64,000 nt of DNA. Origin: Gammaproteobacteria bacterium. GTDB taxonomy: Bacteria > Pseudomonadota > Gammaproteobacteria > Pseudomonadales > Azotimanducaceae. Shown piece after piece: positions 1 to 8,540 of the stretch (positions within the stretch are counted from its first letter, which is position 1; the number at the start of each line of letters is the position of its first letter). A program made the position numbers and the translations under genes. The notes beneath the pieces are model-generated. The model was given only the letters and a program-made list of their open reading frames with translations, ran no database searches and was not told where the DNA came from. The stretch covers positions 40,969-104,968 of the forward strand of contig JAPOWH010000014.1 in NCBI GenBank assembly GCA_026707735.1, given 5' to 3'.

Positions 1-702
1 CTCGCCGAGCTCTGCGACGAAGAGGATTCCGGCAGCATCGATAAACAAATCGTCGGGGCGGACGACGTTGCTCCATTCCATCAAAAACTTCCCAGAGGAA
101 TCAAATACTTGGATTCTTGAGTTTTCGCGGTCCGCAACCAAGACTCGATCATCGGGATCTAAGACAATTGCATGAGGCAGACGAAACTCACCTGGGCCGG
201 TTCCCGGTTCTCCCCACGAGAACTCATACTCTAGTTGCGAGTTGAATTTATGAACACGAGCATTGCCATAGCCGTCGGCAACAAATAGCTCTTTTTTGGA
301 CGATAGGCAGGCATTTGTCACTCGATTGAAGGGACCGCCGCCAAACTGTACAGGCGACTCTCCTGGTTTGAATCCTGTGTAGGCTGGTTTGTGAGGTTCT
401 CCCAGTGTCTTGAGCAACTGGCCATCGGTATTGAATATTCGAATCGTGTGATCGAAGTTGTCTGCCAAGTAAATGGTGTCGTCTGGGCCTATGAAAATTC
501 CGTGCGGGTTGGTGAAGATTCCTTCGCCCCAAGAGTCCAGAAAGTTGCCATCTGAATCGAAAACAATCATTGGGTGCTCGCCGCGATTGAATGCATAGAC
601 ACGGTCCCTAGAATCCGTGGCCACACCGGCAACTTCGACAAACTTCCAGCCTTCAGGAAGCTTTTCCCAGTTTTCTATAACTTCGTAGTCAATCTTGATC
701 AA
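1..702 (-). CDS. NHL-repeat beta-propeller protein (3' end beyond window)
   Basis: The minus strand is open from about 702 to the left edge (234 codons), so the C-terminus is missing. The translation is built of NHL repeats: units such as NPHGIFIGPDDTIYLADNFD, LPHAIVLDPDDRVLVADREN and RPDDLFIDAAGILFVAE recur about every 45-60 residues, each followed by an RI(Q/R)(V/I)F(D/N) strand. This is a six-bladed-propeller fold, also seen in peptidyl-alpha-hydroxyglycine lyase relatives. A TGA stop lies 11 codons upstream and there is no ATG or GTG between it and the propeller, so TTG at 702 is the likeliest start; CTG four codons earlier is possible. No signal peptide is seen. Family assignment is firm; the substrate is unknown. 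Confidence 0.75.
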   Translation of the reverse strand, partial: MIKIDYEVIENWEKLPEGWKFVEVAGVATDSRDRVYAFNRGEHPMIVFDSDGNFLDSWGEGIFTNPHGIFIGPDDTIYLADNFDHTIRIFNTDGQLLKTLGEPHKPAYTGFKPGESPVQFGGGPFNRVTNACLSSKKELFVADGYGNARVHKFNSQLEYEFSWGEPGTGPGEFRLPHAIVLDPDDRVLVADRENSRIQVFDSSGKFLMEWSNVVRPDDLFIDAAGILFVAELGE

Positions 703-927
703 AGCGTTTCGCAGAGACGGAGTTGTCGATATAGCTCAAGCAATAGTCTAAAGCAAGGTTTGCTTTCCAATGAGGGAAACAAGATTCTTGTGGAACACTC
801 AACAATGCGAACCACACGTCTGGCGATTGCGCAGATTTCGTCAATAATTGTTAGTGTCCCGCAATGCGAAAATCGGGCAACACGTAGAAATTGAGTATTT
901 TGTCAACGTCACACTCAACTGATACAA

Positions 928-2313
928 ATGAATGAACGTTTTGAAACACGATTTGAGAGACCGCTTTGGCGTTGGAACGAACTTTGCGAAGCCCTAGGTA
1001 TCTCGGTTTGTGCCGGACCTGACGTTACCGGCATAACGTTCGATTCTCGCAAAGTTCAGGCGGGAGACCTGTTTGTCGCTATTCCTGGTGATCCGGGTCC
1101 TCGCTTCAATGTCTCCCAACGCACCTCGCGAGATGGCCACGAATATGTTCAGAGTGCATGTGAGCGTGGTGCTGTCGGGGCATTGGTCCATAAGAGCGTT
1201 TCTACGGATCGGCCATTGCTTCGCGTGCAAGACACAATTGATGGATTGTGGGGCTTGGCGAGGTATCGAAGAGCTCAATTGAGTTGTCCCGTTGTCGCGA
1301 TCACGGGTAGCAGTGGAAAAACGACACTAAAGGAATTCTTGGCTCGTTCCATTCCGGCATTCTTCACAGAAGGAAGTTTCAACAATTACTTGGGGCTTCC
1401 ACTCAGCGTTGCCCTTACGCCATTTAATGTCGGTGGTGTGGTTTACGAAATCGGTACCAATCACGCTGGCGAGATTGCGCCTCTGTCGAATGTGGCAAAT
1501 CCAGACGTTGCTGTAGTTCTTAACGTTCTCCCCGTTCACATTGGTCACTTTGCTGACCTTGACGAATTGACTATCGAAAAGATGTCAATTTCTCAGGGGC
1601 TTGTTCCCTATGGAACATTTGTTTGCTCCACGACATTGGCCACGAGCGAGTACGCACCACGAGTGCCAACAGTGACATTTGGATTTGATTCCGACGCCGA
1701 TGTGCAAATAAAGAGCATCGACGGAGACCACTATTCCTACTCCAGTGGTGGCGAATTCATAGAGATCGATGTACCCGGTGGCGGCAGGCATCGAGCGGAA
1801 ACTCTTGGGGCAGCCGCGGCCGTGCTTAAGACATTGAGACTACCATTGGAAAGCCTTGCGAGGATCGGCAATCAATTGCCGAAAGGCCGAGGAAACGTGC
1901 ACTTCGTCGAAGGAATATTGATTGTGGACGAAAGCTACAATGCCAACCCTGCCAGCATGCACGGAGCATTGGCAAGCTTGAGTAGGCGATCCGTCGATGG
2001 TAGACGAATCTCGGTTCTTGGTCAGATGAATGAACTTGGCGAAAAAGCTGTTGAGTACCATAGCCGCCTAGCCGAAGCCGCAAATCAAGCCGACATAGTC
2101 TTTTGCGTTGGTGGTCTGATGAAATCGCTATATGAGAACTTGGCACAAGGCGTAGAGAAACACTACTTTGACCAAGTCGATGAGCAACTTATGGATCAAT
2201 TGCTGCAAACTGCACGACCTGGCGACGCAGTGATGGTAAAGGGCTCGCACAGTTTTTTCTGGGAGGCTGATTTCGTCAATCAATTTATCTCTGCACTTCG
2301 TGACCAAGCGTAG
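928..2313 (+). CDS. murF: UDP-N-acetylmuramoyl-tripeptide--D-alanyl-D-alanine ligase
   Basis: MurF adds the D-Ala-D-Ala dipeptide to UDP-MurNAc-tripeptide in the cytoplasm, the last soluble step of peptidoglycan precursor synthesis. The 461-residue protein has the three Mur-ligase domains. These are an N-terminal UDP-binding domain with DSRKVQAGDLFVAIPG, a central ATPase domain with P-loop ITGSSGKTT (125-133) and EIGTNHAGE (174-182, the MurF form of the Mg-binding motif), and a C-terminal domain beginning near DESYNANP (334-341). Length is typical. The gene stands alone: no mraY, murD or murE lies beside it, so it is outside a normal dcw cluster in this window. The next gene (ABC ATPase) starts 55 bases downstream and could be co-transcribed. 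Confidence 0.93.
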   Translation: MNERFETRFERPLWRWNELCEALGISVCAGPDVTGITFDSRKVQAGDLFVAIPGDPGPRFNVSQRTSRDGHEYVQSACERGAVGALVHKSVSTDRPLLRVQDTIDGLWGLARYRRAQLSCPVVAITGSSGKTTLKEFLARSIPAFFTEGSFNNYLGLPLSVALTPFNVGGVVYEIGTNHAGEIAPLSNVANPDVAVVLNVLPVHIGHFADLDELTIEKMSISQGLVPYGTFVCSTTLATSEYAPRVPTVTFGFDSDADVQIKSIDGDHYSYSSGGEFIEIDVPGGGRHRAETLGAAAAVLKTLRLPLESLARIGNQLPKGRGNVHFVEGILIVDESYNANPASMHGALASLSRRSVDGRRISVLGQMNELGEKAVEYHSRLAEAANQADIVFCVGGLMKSLYENLAQGVEKHYFDQVDEQLMDQLLQTARPGDAVMVKGSHSFFWEADFVNQFISALRDQA

Positions 2314-2368
2314 CTTGCTCGCATTCCAAATCTTGGCAAGCCTTTTACATTTGAAAGGGTCTCTCTAA

Positions 2369-3292
2369 ATGTCCAATTCCTCCTGCGTTGTTTTCGAGCA
2401 AGCCAGCAAGTCATTCGGCGACCTAGTAGCTCTGGACTCGTTGTCTCTTGCCATCCCAAGTGGCTGCATATATGGATTCATCGGACCAAACGGTGCGGGG
2501 AAGACTACGGCAATGCGGCTGCTCCTTGGAATTATGAAACCATCATCGGGCGGCGTGCAGGTTTTAGGCGCTTCGGACGGAAAGTCCGCAAGGTCACAGA
2601 TTGGTTACTTGCCTGAGGAAAAGGGACTGTATCCGCGAATGCGAGTTCTCGATTTCGTTGTGTATATGGGGCGATTGAATCGTTTGGACAAGCGACAGGC
2701 GACGCGTAGGGCTCGAGATCTTCTTGACGAATTTGATTTGAAGGATTGGCAGAATGAGAAATGCCAGTCGCTCTCCAAGGGCATGGGACAAAAGGTGCAG
2801 TTGATTTCTACTCTAGTCCATGATCCTCAGCTAATGATCCTAGACGAGCCATTCAGCGGTCTTGACCCTATCAATACCGACGTAGTGAGGTCGATGATCC
2901 TTAGCCGTGTCGAGAGTAACGCTACCGTAATCTTGTCGACCCACATCATGGAACAAGCTGAAACTCTATGTAGCGCACTGGTGCTGATTAACAAGGGCAG
3001 GGCAGTCCTAGAAGGATCGATGGATGAGATCCGTTCAGGGGATACCGTTTATCTTGAACACAACCGAGACGAAAGCGTATTGCGCGATCTACCCGGGGTG
3101 CTCTCCGTCAAACAATTTGGGCGAGGAGCAACGCTGCGAATCGATCCAAGCCAGGATAGCCAGGATTTGCTGCGATCTCTAATGGAACGAACCAACATAT
3201 TGAAGTTCGACACAACGTCAGCGTCTTTGCACGAGATTTTCGTCAGGGAAGTGGGAAGAGACGTGCAGGAAGAGGAAGCTGAAAATGCCTAA
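2369..3292 (+). CDS. ABC-2 type exporter, ATP-binding subunit (NatA-like)
   Basis: This is the cytoplasmic ATPase of an ABC exporter. Walker A is GPNGAGKTT (39-47), the signature region is LSKGMGQK (135-142), Walker B is LMILDEP (155-161) and the H-loop is STHIMEQAE. The C-terminal 80 residues look like the DUF4162 extension common to NatA-type ATPases. The 3' end overlaps the start of the permease gene at 3285 by 8 bases, so the two are translationally linked. NatAB systems were named for sodium efflux, but most family members have unknown cargo. The substrate cannot be read from the sequence. Confidence 0.9.
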   Translation: MSNSSCVVFEQASKSFGDLVALDSLSLAIPSGCIYGFIGPNGAGKTTAMRLLLGIMKPSSGGVQVLGASDGKSARSQIGYLPEEKGLYPRMRVLDFVVYMGRLNRLDKRQATRRARDLLDEFDLKDWQNEKCQSLSKGMGQKVQLISTLVHDPQLMILDEPFSGLDPINTDVVRSMILSRVESNATVILSTHIMEQAETLCSALVLINKGRAVLEGSMDEIRSGDTVYLEHNRDESVLRDLPGVLSVKQFGRGATLRIDPSQDSQDLLRSLMERTNILKFDTTSASLHEIFVREVGRDVQEEEAENA

Positions 3293-4835
3293 TCACCTAA
3301 GGACGATTTTGCTTATTGCTAGACGCGACTGGCTCGAGTCGGTATCCACAAAAATGTTTTGGATCGGCGCTTTGCTTGGCCCCATTCTGATGATTGTGCT
3401 AATGGTGATTGTGGGTGTTGCTTCCGTTAGCACAGCGATGTCAAAAGGTCAGTATGCCGTAATCGATCAAAGCGATGGGCTTGCGCAGGAAATACGCAAC
3501 GAAATACACAGACGCGACATTCATACCTTTCTCGTAAGCACATTGGTTCAAAACTCGGAATCAATCGAAGTATTAGAAGAGCTGCAGGCCAAGTTGGTTG
3601 TAGGCGGAACGATTGAGTACGACGCCGTATCGAATTTCGTCGAGGAAGTACTGCCCTACATTGACGGTTATGAAGCCACGGGAGGGTCTGTACATGAAAG
3701 ATTTGCGATATGGTGGATGGAGAACCGAGAGGTCGCAGTCGATCTAGTTCCTTCCCTGTCGATTGCACGATATATTGAGTTTCTTCCAGGTTCTCAGTTT
3801 TCCGAAGAGAACCTGCAGGAGCTAGTCGAGAATGAAACTCTAATCGGCTACTTCGTCCTACCAGACAATCTCGTGGAATCCTCTTCCGAAGCGAAGTTCG
3901 TCACCAAGAACATCCTGAAGAACGATGTCGCTGCGTGGTATTCGAACTTTGCTACTAGCGTAATTCGGGCGAAGAGAGTGGCTGCAATCAATGTTCAGGA
4001 AGACGACGCGCAGTGGATCATGCAGCGTGTATCGTTCACCACGAACAAAGCGGTCTCGCCGGACGATTTGGCTGATGGGGCCGATCTGGGCCAACCAGTC
4101 ACAGAGGAAGTAACCGCGGGAGAGCAAATCGCGAGGTTTGCACCCGCCGTTTACCAATACATATTGTGGTTCATGGTGTTCATGGGCTCCATGATGCTCA
4201 TGACAGGCACTGTTGAGGAGAAGAGCACCAAGCTAGTAGAGGTCCTGTTGAGCAATGCGGATGCTGGTCAGCTGATGGACGGAAAGCTCCTCGGTATTAC
4301 CGCGACGTTGTTAACAGTGATTGGCGTGTGGACTTCGTTTATAGCCTTGCCTCTGGCTCTCGGACTATTCGCATTCCCGCAATTCTCGTTTCTGGACATT
4401 GACATCATTAGCGCCATTTTCAAGCCGGCATATGTGGTCAATTTCGTCATTTTTCTTGCTTTGGGTTTTGTCTTCTTTGGATACCTGTTTTCAGCCGTCG
4501 GTTCTGCCTGTGCGTCGATTCGCGACGCGCAAGTGTTTTCTACGCCCATCACAATCATTCTGATTGTTCCCGTAATGCTCATGGTTCCCTTGGCTATGGA
4601 CCCTACGGGGATGCTGGCGACCATCTTGAAGTTCTTTCCACCATACACGCCATTTGTCATGATGAACACTGCCGCAGAACTTCCCTCGTTGCCGGTATAT
4701 CTTCTAATTTTGGCCTGGATGTTGCTCTGGACTTGTGCGAGTAGGTGGATTGCTGCACGCGTCTATCAAAAGGGTATGCTGATGGAGAGCAAACCCAAAG
4801 GTTTCAAGGAGCTAGTTCGACTAGTCAAGACCTAG
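3285..4835 (+). CDS. ABC-2 type exporter, permease subunit (NatB-like)
   Basis: A 516-residue membrane partner of the preceding ATPase. It has one N-terminal transmembrane helix (about residues 20-45), a long extracytoplasmic segment of roughly 230 residues, then five or six helices from about residue 290. The C-terminal membrane block contains the conserved stretch EEKSTKLVEVLLSNADAGQL typical of NatB-like permeases (ABC2_membrane_3). The gene overlaps the ATPase gene by 8 bases. Together they form a complete half-and-half exporter. The large extracytoplasmic domain suggests contact with periplasmic cargo, which is inference. Confidence 0.88.
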   Translation: MPNHLRTILLIARRDWLESVSTKMFWIGALLGPILMIVLMVIVGVASVSTAMSKGQYAVIDQSDGLAQEIRNEIHRRDIHTFLVSTLVQNSESIEVLEELQAKLVVGGTIEYDAVSNFVEEVLPYIDGYEATGGSVHERFAIWWMENREVAVDLVPSLSIARYIEFLPGSQFSEENLQELVENETLIGYFVLPDNLVESSSEAKFVTKNILKNDVAAWYSNFATSVIRAKRVAAINVQEDDAQWIMQRVSFTTNKAVSPDDLADGADLGQPVTEEVTAGEQIARFAPAVYQYILWFMVFMGSMMLMTGTVEEKSTKLVEVLLSNADAGQLMDGKLLGITATLLTVIGVWTSFIALPLALGLFAFPQFSFLDIDIISAIFKPAYVVNFVIFLALGFVFFGYLFSAVGSACASIRDAQVFSTPITIILIVPVMLMVPLAMDPTGMLATILKFFPPYTPFVMMNTAAELPSLPVYLLILAWMLLWTCASRWIAARVYQKGMLMESKPKGFKELVRLVKT

Positions 4836-4921
4836 AAGGTCCCAATCCTGGTGGCATTCGATCAATCGCAATCGTGTGGATGCATACCATTGTGACTATG
4901 CAGTTTCGTGGCAGCTAAGCA

Positions 4922-5827
4922 ATGGGTACAAGGCTGGTCGTAGCGCCCACAGACTCCCAGTGGTTTGAATTTCTCAAGCAGACTCGCATTTACGACGAAA
5001 TCAACTATTGGCGACCTTCAGCCAAAGGATTCAGAGCACTCTTGCCTGGTGGATTGCTTCTGTTCAAGTCGAAAACAGGAACACGAGGAATTGTTGGCGG
5101 AGCGTGGTTTTCAAGCTATCGCGTTATGGAGTGCTTTCTTGCATGGGAAGTGTTTGGAATTGGCAACGGCGCTGCATCGCAATCGGACATGCTGGCACAG
5201 ATTAGCTCCTATAAGAAATTTACGGAGCCGAACACGAAGATTGGGTGCATAGTGCTGAATTTTCCATTCTTCTTTGACGACCAACCAATTGATGTTCCAG
5301 GTTGGTCGCCTGGGATCCAGCAGTACAAAGGGTACGACACAGACACCACGAACGGACGCTTCATTTGGGATGCGGTCATGAAGCGACTACAGTCCTGCCC
5401 GTTGGACTCATGCGTAGAGAAAGTCGTGCGGTATGGCAAGCCCCAGCTAGTTGTCCCAAGGGTGGGCCAAAGCACTTTTCGCCACGACGTAGTAGAGAAC
5501 TACGGTCGACGTTGCGCCTTGACGCGCGAACGTACATTACCCGTCTTGGAGGCAGCGCACATTAAGCCTTACAAACATGGCGGCGAACATGCCATATCCA
5601 ATGGTTTGCTGCTGCGGCGCGACATCCACCGACTGTTCGATCTAGGTTACGTGACTATTGATAACCAAATGAAGTTGGTCGTTAGCGGACGCATAAGGGA
5701 GGAATTCGAGAATGGGCGGGACTACTACCGACTCGAAGGCAAGGAACTGTGGGTCCCATCTGTAGCTCAACGTCAGCCCTCAAGAGAATCTCTTGAATGG
5801 CACAACAACAATTGCTACTTGGGCTGA
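4922..5827 (+). CDS. HNH endonuclease family protein
   Basis: A 301-residue protein with an uncharacterised N-terminal domain (about 1-180) and a C-terminal HNH nuclease core of the HNH_2 type. The core shows C198, then LEAAHIKPYKHGG (209-221), N227 and RDIHRLFDLGYVTID (233-247). H213, N227 and H236 are the expected HNH residues. Such proteins are often annotated as predicted restriction endonucleases, but no methyltransferase or specificity gene is nearby, so a restriction-modification role is not supported here. It is separated from natAB by 86 bases and is probably its own unit. A stand-alone defence or DNA-repair nuclease is possible. Confidence 0.85.
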   Translation: MGTRLVVAPTDSQWFEFLKQTRIYDEINYWRPSAKGFRALLPGGLLLFKSKTGTRGIVGGAWFSSYRVMECFLAWEVFGIGNGAASQSDMLAQISSYKKFTEPNTKIGCIVLNFPFFFDDQPIDVPGWSPGIQQYKGYDTDTTNGRFIWDAVMKRLQSCPLDSCVEKVVRYGKPQLVVPRVGQSTFRHDVVENYGRRCALTRERTLPVLEAAHIKPYKHGGEHAISNGLLLRRDIHRLFDLGYVTIDNQMKLVVSGRIREEFENGRDYYRLEGKELWVPSVAQRQPSRESLEWHNNNCYLG

Positions 5828-5854
5828 TTTGTCGATGTATTCGATCGAGAGGCC

Positions 5855-6034
5855 GTGAAGCTCGTTCGAAAAATCAGTAATTTCCTGATAGGCTCCCTAG
5901 CGCTTTGCTTCGGGCTCTGTGTGGGTTTTGTCGCTCAGTCTTTACTGATCGGTGTTGTTGGATTTCTGTGCTTTCTCTTTTTGTGTGCAATAGTGCAGGT
6001 ATACGTGGAGAATCGTACTGGAAAGAGCGACTAG
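5855..6034 (+). CDS. small two-helix membrane protein
   Basis: A 59-codon frame starting GTG at 5855, preceded by a GAGAGG ribosome-binding site a few bases upstream and ending TAG at 6032-6034. The product begins VKLVRKISNF and then has two strongly hydrophobic stretches (about residues 10-27 and 29-49). The end is polar: VENRTGKSD. It starts 27 bases after the HNH gene on the same strand, so it may be co-transcribed with it. No family was recognised. The hydrophobic pattern and the ribosome-binding site support a real gene, but the short length leaves doubt. Confidence 0.5.
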   Translation: MKLVRKISNFLIGSLALCFGLCVGFVAQSLLIGVVGFLCFLFLCAIVQVYVENRTGKSD

Positions 6035-6143
6035 ATTGAGCCACTTCCGATTTGACCAATGGATTAGGTGACGCCGTCAGCTGGTATCAGGCAGCGGTAG
6101 TTCGCGTTCCCACCACCTGCACGACGGAGCTTCTTTTGGGCTT

Positions 6144-7370
6144 CTAGGACTCTTGTTCCTCAAAGAGCGCAAGCAGAGTATTGAATTCCTCTAGACCCTG
6201 CTCAATTGCCTCCAAATGCTCAGGCGCAATCTTGTCTTTATCTTGTTCGTATGCCTGCAATCGCCTATCTCGGGCTCGTCTGACAATATCCGAAGCCGTC
6301 TCGCCATCGGTGGTCTTAATGGATGGATCCACACCGTGCTCCAGCAATATTCGAATGTTGCTCAAGTAGCCGTACATCGCTGCCCAATGCAGAGCGTTTC
6401 GACCATTTGAATCTCGAGGTTCTGGGTCCCAACCACGTGAGAGGAACTCTTTCAGTAAATCGTCGTTGTTTAAGAGAACCACTGTGCGACCAAGGGACGA
6501 TTGGGATGAGTTAGCAATCGAAAGATCGGCTCCAGACTCTAGTACTACGCGCACACAGTCGTTACCTTCAAGTCGATGGGATCGACTCATTGCCGTAATT
6601 AGGGGAACGTTGCCGTCGGGATCGAATCGGTTGACCGCTTCTGGATCTGACCCTAACGCAGCTTTGAATTCCTCACAACGACCTAGCCCAACAAGATCAT
6701 GCGTACTAGGTGTTGCACCTTGCGACATTGCCATTTCAATGAGCTGGTCCTGCCGAACACTCGGATGGTTCAATATCAATGAAAGTGGCGTCTGACCGTT
6801 TTCGAAACTAGCCGTAAGCAATCCGGGAGAGCTTTCTATAGCACTCTCCACGCTCTCAATTTCCTTCGTCAGAATGAAGTGGCGCCGAAAAGCATCTTGT
6901 TCCAGAAGTTTCATGGTTACTTCCAATGCGGATGCGCCATCAATCATGGACTCCAGATATGCAACATAGATTTCGCGCTTCTGGGGGCTTGAGATTCGAT
7001 CCTGTTCCTCTCCGTCGTTGAAGAACAATATGTGTGGGACGCCATTTACCCCATATCGCTGGTAAATCTCGGGCGACTCGTCAATATCCAGTTTGAAGAC
7101 AGCTGCGCGTCCGGACATTTCCGGCATGAGGCTTTCGATTATGGGGTCTACGATCTTGCATGGCACGCACCACGTCGCCGTGAAGTCGACAAGCACAGGC
7201 AGTTCAGACTGAAGGACTTCTGCCTCAAACGATGCCGTTGTCACGTAGGGGATCTTCTGTTCGGAACCGTCAACGGCAGCTTCATTTTCCTTCGCTTGTT
7301 CCCCATCTAAGGCGCAGTGAGCGCTAACGGCAAACGCTGTAACGATGAACCACAATGGATTGATACGCAT
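6144..7370 (-). CDS. secreted thioredoxin-ankyrin repeat protein
   Basis: The protein starts with a signal-peptide-like segment (MRINPLWFIVTAFAVSAHCA), then a thioredoxin fold with the redox motif WCVPC and the cis-Pro loop GVNGVPH. The C-terminal half is helical, with at least one canonical ankyrin repeat (GRNALHWAAMYGYLSNIRIL) and two or three degenerate ones. A periplasmic disulfide or reductase activity with a protein-binding ankyrin module is inferred. The frame also offers a start at 7445. That ATG overlaps the TAA of the upstream hydrolase (TAATG), which would couple the two but would put 25 residues ahead of the signal sequence. I prefer 7370 but either is possible. Confidence 0.8.
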   Translation of the reverse strand: MRINPLWFIVTAFAVSAHCALDGEQAKENEAAVDGSEQKIPYVTTASFEAEVLQSELPVLVDFTATWCVPCKIVDPIIESLMPEMSGRAAVFKLDIDESPEIYQRYGVNGVPHILFFNDGEEQDRISSPQKREIYVAYLESMIDGASALEVTMKLLEQDAFRRHFILTKEIESVESAIESSPGLLTASFENGQTPLSLILNHPSVRQDQLIEMAMSQGATPSTHDLVGLGRCEEFKAALGSDPEAVNRFDPDGNVPLITAMSRSHRLEGNDCVRVVLESGADLSIANSSQSSLGRTVVLLNNDDLLKEFLSRGWDPEPRDSNGRNALHWAAMYGYLSNIRILLEHGVDPSIKTTDGETASDIVRRARDRRLQAYEQDKDKIAPEHLEAIEQGLEEFNTLLALFEEQES

Positions 7371-7444
7371 GATGTATTCCGCGGGTACCACATTCATTGC
7401 TAGCTTACACCAAGATTCTGTAGCTGACTCTACATTCGTCGGCA

Positions 7445-8281
7445 TTACTCTTCACGAAGTGGGGAATTGTCAAATTTTTCATTAAGCCATTTCTTGATCT
7501 CTTGCACGTTTTCAGGTCCGGACAACAGTAGGTTATGCGGTACATCGTCGACTACGACGTCTGCTTGCGGAAGGTAGTTCAAGACACTGAGCGTTTCTGC
7601 TGTCGGAATCGTGCGATCGATTGAAGAATAGAGAACAAGCACTTTGTTTGGCAACTCATCCAGATTGGGTCTTGAATCGAATTTGCTTCTCATCAACAAC
7701 TCCAACGGAAAAATGCGCATAATACTGCGCGTGGCTATATGAACGAGCGATCGATAAGGACTTACAAGAATGAGTCCATCGACCGTTTCGTCAGCGGTGA
7801 GCATGGCTACTCCGCTGCCCAAACTAAATCCCATTAGAACTATTGAACGATTGGGAAATTCTGCTTTAGTCCTGTCGAGCATGTGCCTCGCATCCGACAA
7901 GATTGTCTTTTCCGATGGAGTGCCTCGACCCTTGCCATAGCCGCGGTAGTTCGTAAGTGTGACTGGAGCGTTTAGCTTTCCAAGTACGTTCACGTAACTT
8001 CGGGCGTCCCCGGCATTGCCCGTGAAAAAGATCACGACAGGTCCGTTGGCATGACGATTCACCACATAGCCATGGATAACGACTTTCGCGTCGGTGCTTG
8101 GGGAGATTTCATACTCTTCGGCAGGTAGGGTCAGCTTGGTGGAACTCTCCGTGGGAAAGTAAACGAAGTGGTCCTGCAGCACGTACAAGACTGCACAAAC
8201 TAATACGTATGAGGCCGTGCCGAGAATAGCTAATCGCTTGACTATTCGCCAAATCGCTATGCCATGTTTGCCTGATTTCAT
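7445..8281 (-). CDS. membrane-anchored alpha/beta hydrolase (paralogue 1 of 3)
   Basis: This is a serine hydrolase with one N-terminal membrane helix (IVKRLAILGTASYVLVCAVL). The alpha/beta core has an oxyanion segment FFTGNAGDARSY, the conserved NYRGYGKGRGTPS loop and the nucleophile elbow GFSLGSG. An acidic residue lies in YSSIDRTIP and a histidine in DVPHNLLLS. It belongs to the Bem46/ABHD13-like group. ATG at 8281 gives an N-terminus like the paralogues at 16217-17023 and 17262-18041; a GTG at 8332 is an alternative. Its stop overlaps a possible start of the thioredoxin-ankyrin gene, so the two form an operon. The substrate is unknown. Confidence 0.82.
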   Translation of the reverse strand: MKSGKHGIAIWRIVKRLAILGTASYVLVCAVLYVLQDHFVYFPTESSTKLTLPAEEYEISPSTDAKVVIHGYVVNRHANGPVVIFFTGNAGDARSYVNVLGKLNAPVTLTNYRGYGKGRGTPSEKTILSDARHMLDRTKAEFPNRSIVLMGFSLGSGVAMLTADETVDGLILVSPYRSLVHIATRSIMRIFPLELLMRSKFDSRPNLDELPNKVLVLYSSIDRTIPTAETLSVLNYLPQADVVVDDVPHNLLLSGPENVQEIKKWLNEKFDNSPLREE

Positions 8282-8540
8282 TACTCCTAGCTCAGAACAC
8301 GAAAAACGTAACGGCCGTACGATCAACAACACTCTTCAGAGGTGGTGCATTCAATCACCGAGATTTAGAAACACAATCAAAACCCAGTCACGGTTGTTCG
8401 AAGTACAACCACTTGCGTTCGTCAACTCGAGCCTGCGTCCGAAGAAAGTTGCCCGTTTTACGAAATCTAGATTTCGCTTTCTCGAATACCGGCTCTAGCT
8501 CTAATAGGGCGGGCTCGTGGCCGGAAGCTAAGGTAGAGTC

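Noticed and set aside
4268..4669. A 133-codon minus-strand frame.
   Set aside because: It is antisense to the NatB-like permease; its low-complexity product mirrors the hydrophobic codons on the other strand.
4922..5827. HNH protein as part of a restriction-modification system.
   Set aside because: No methyltransferase or specificity gene is within the window on either side.
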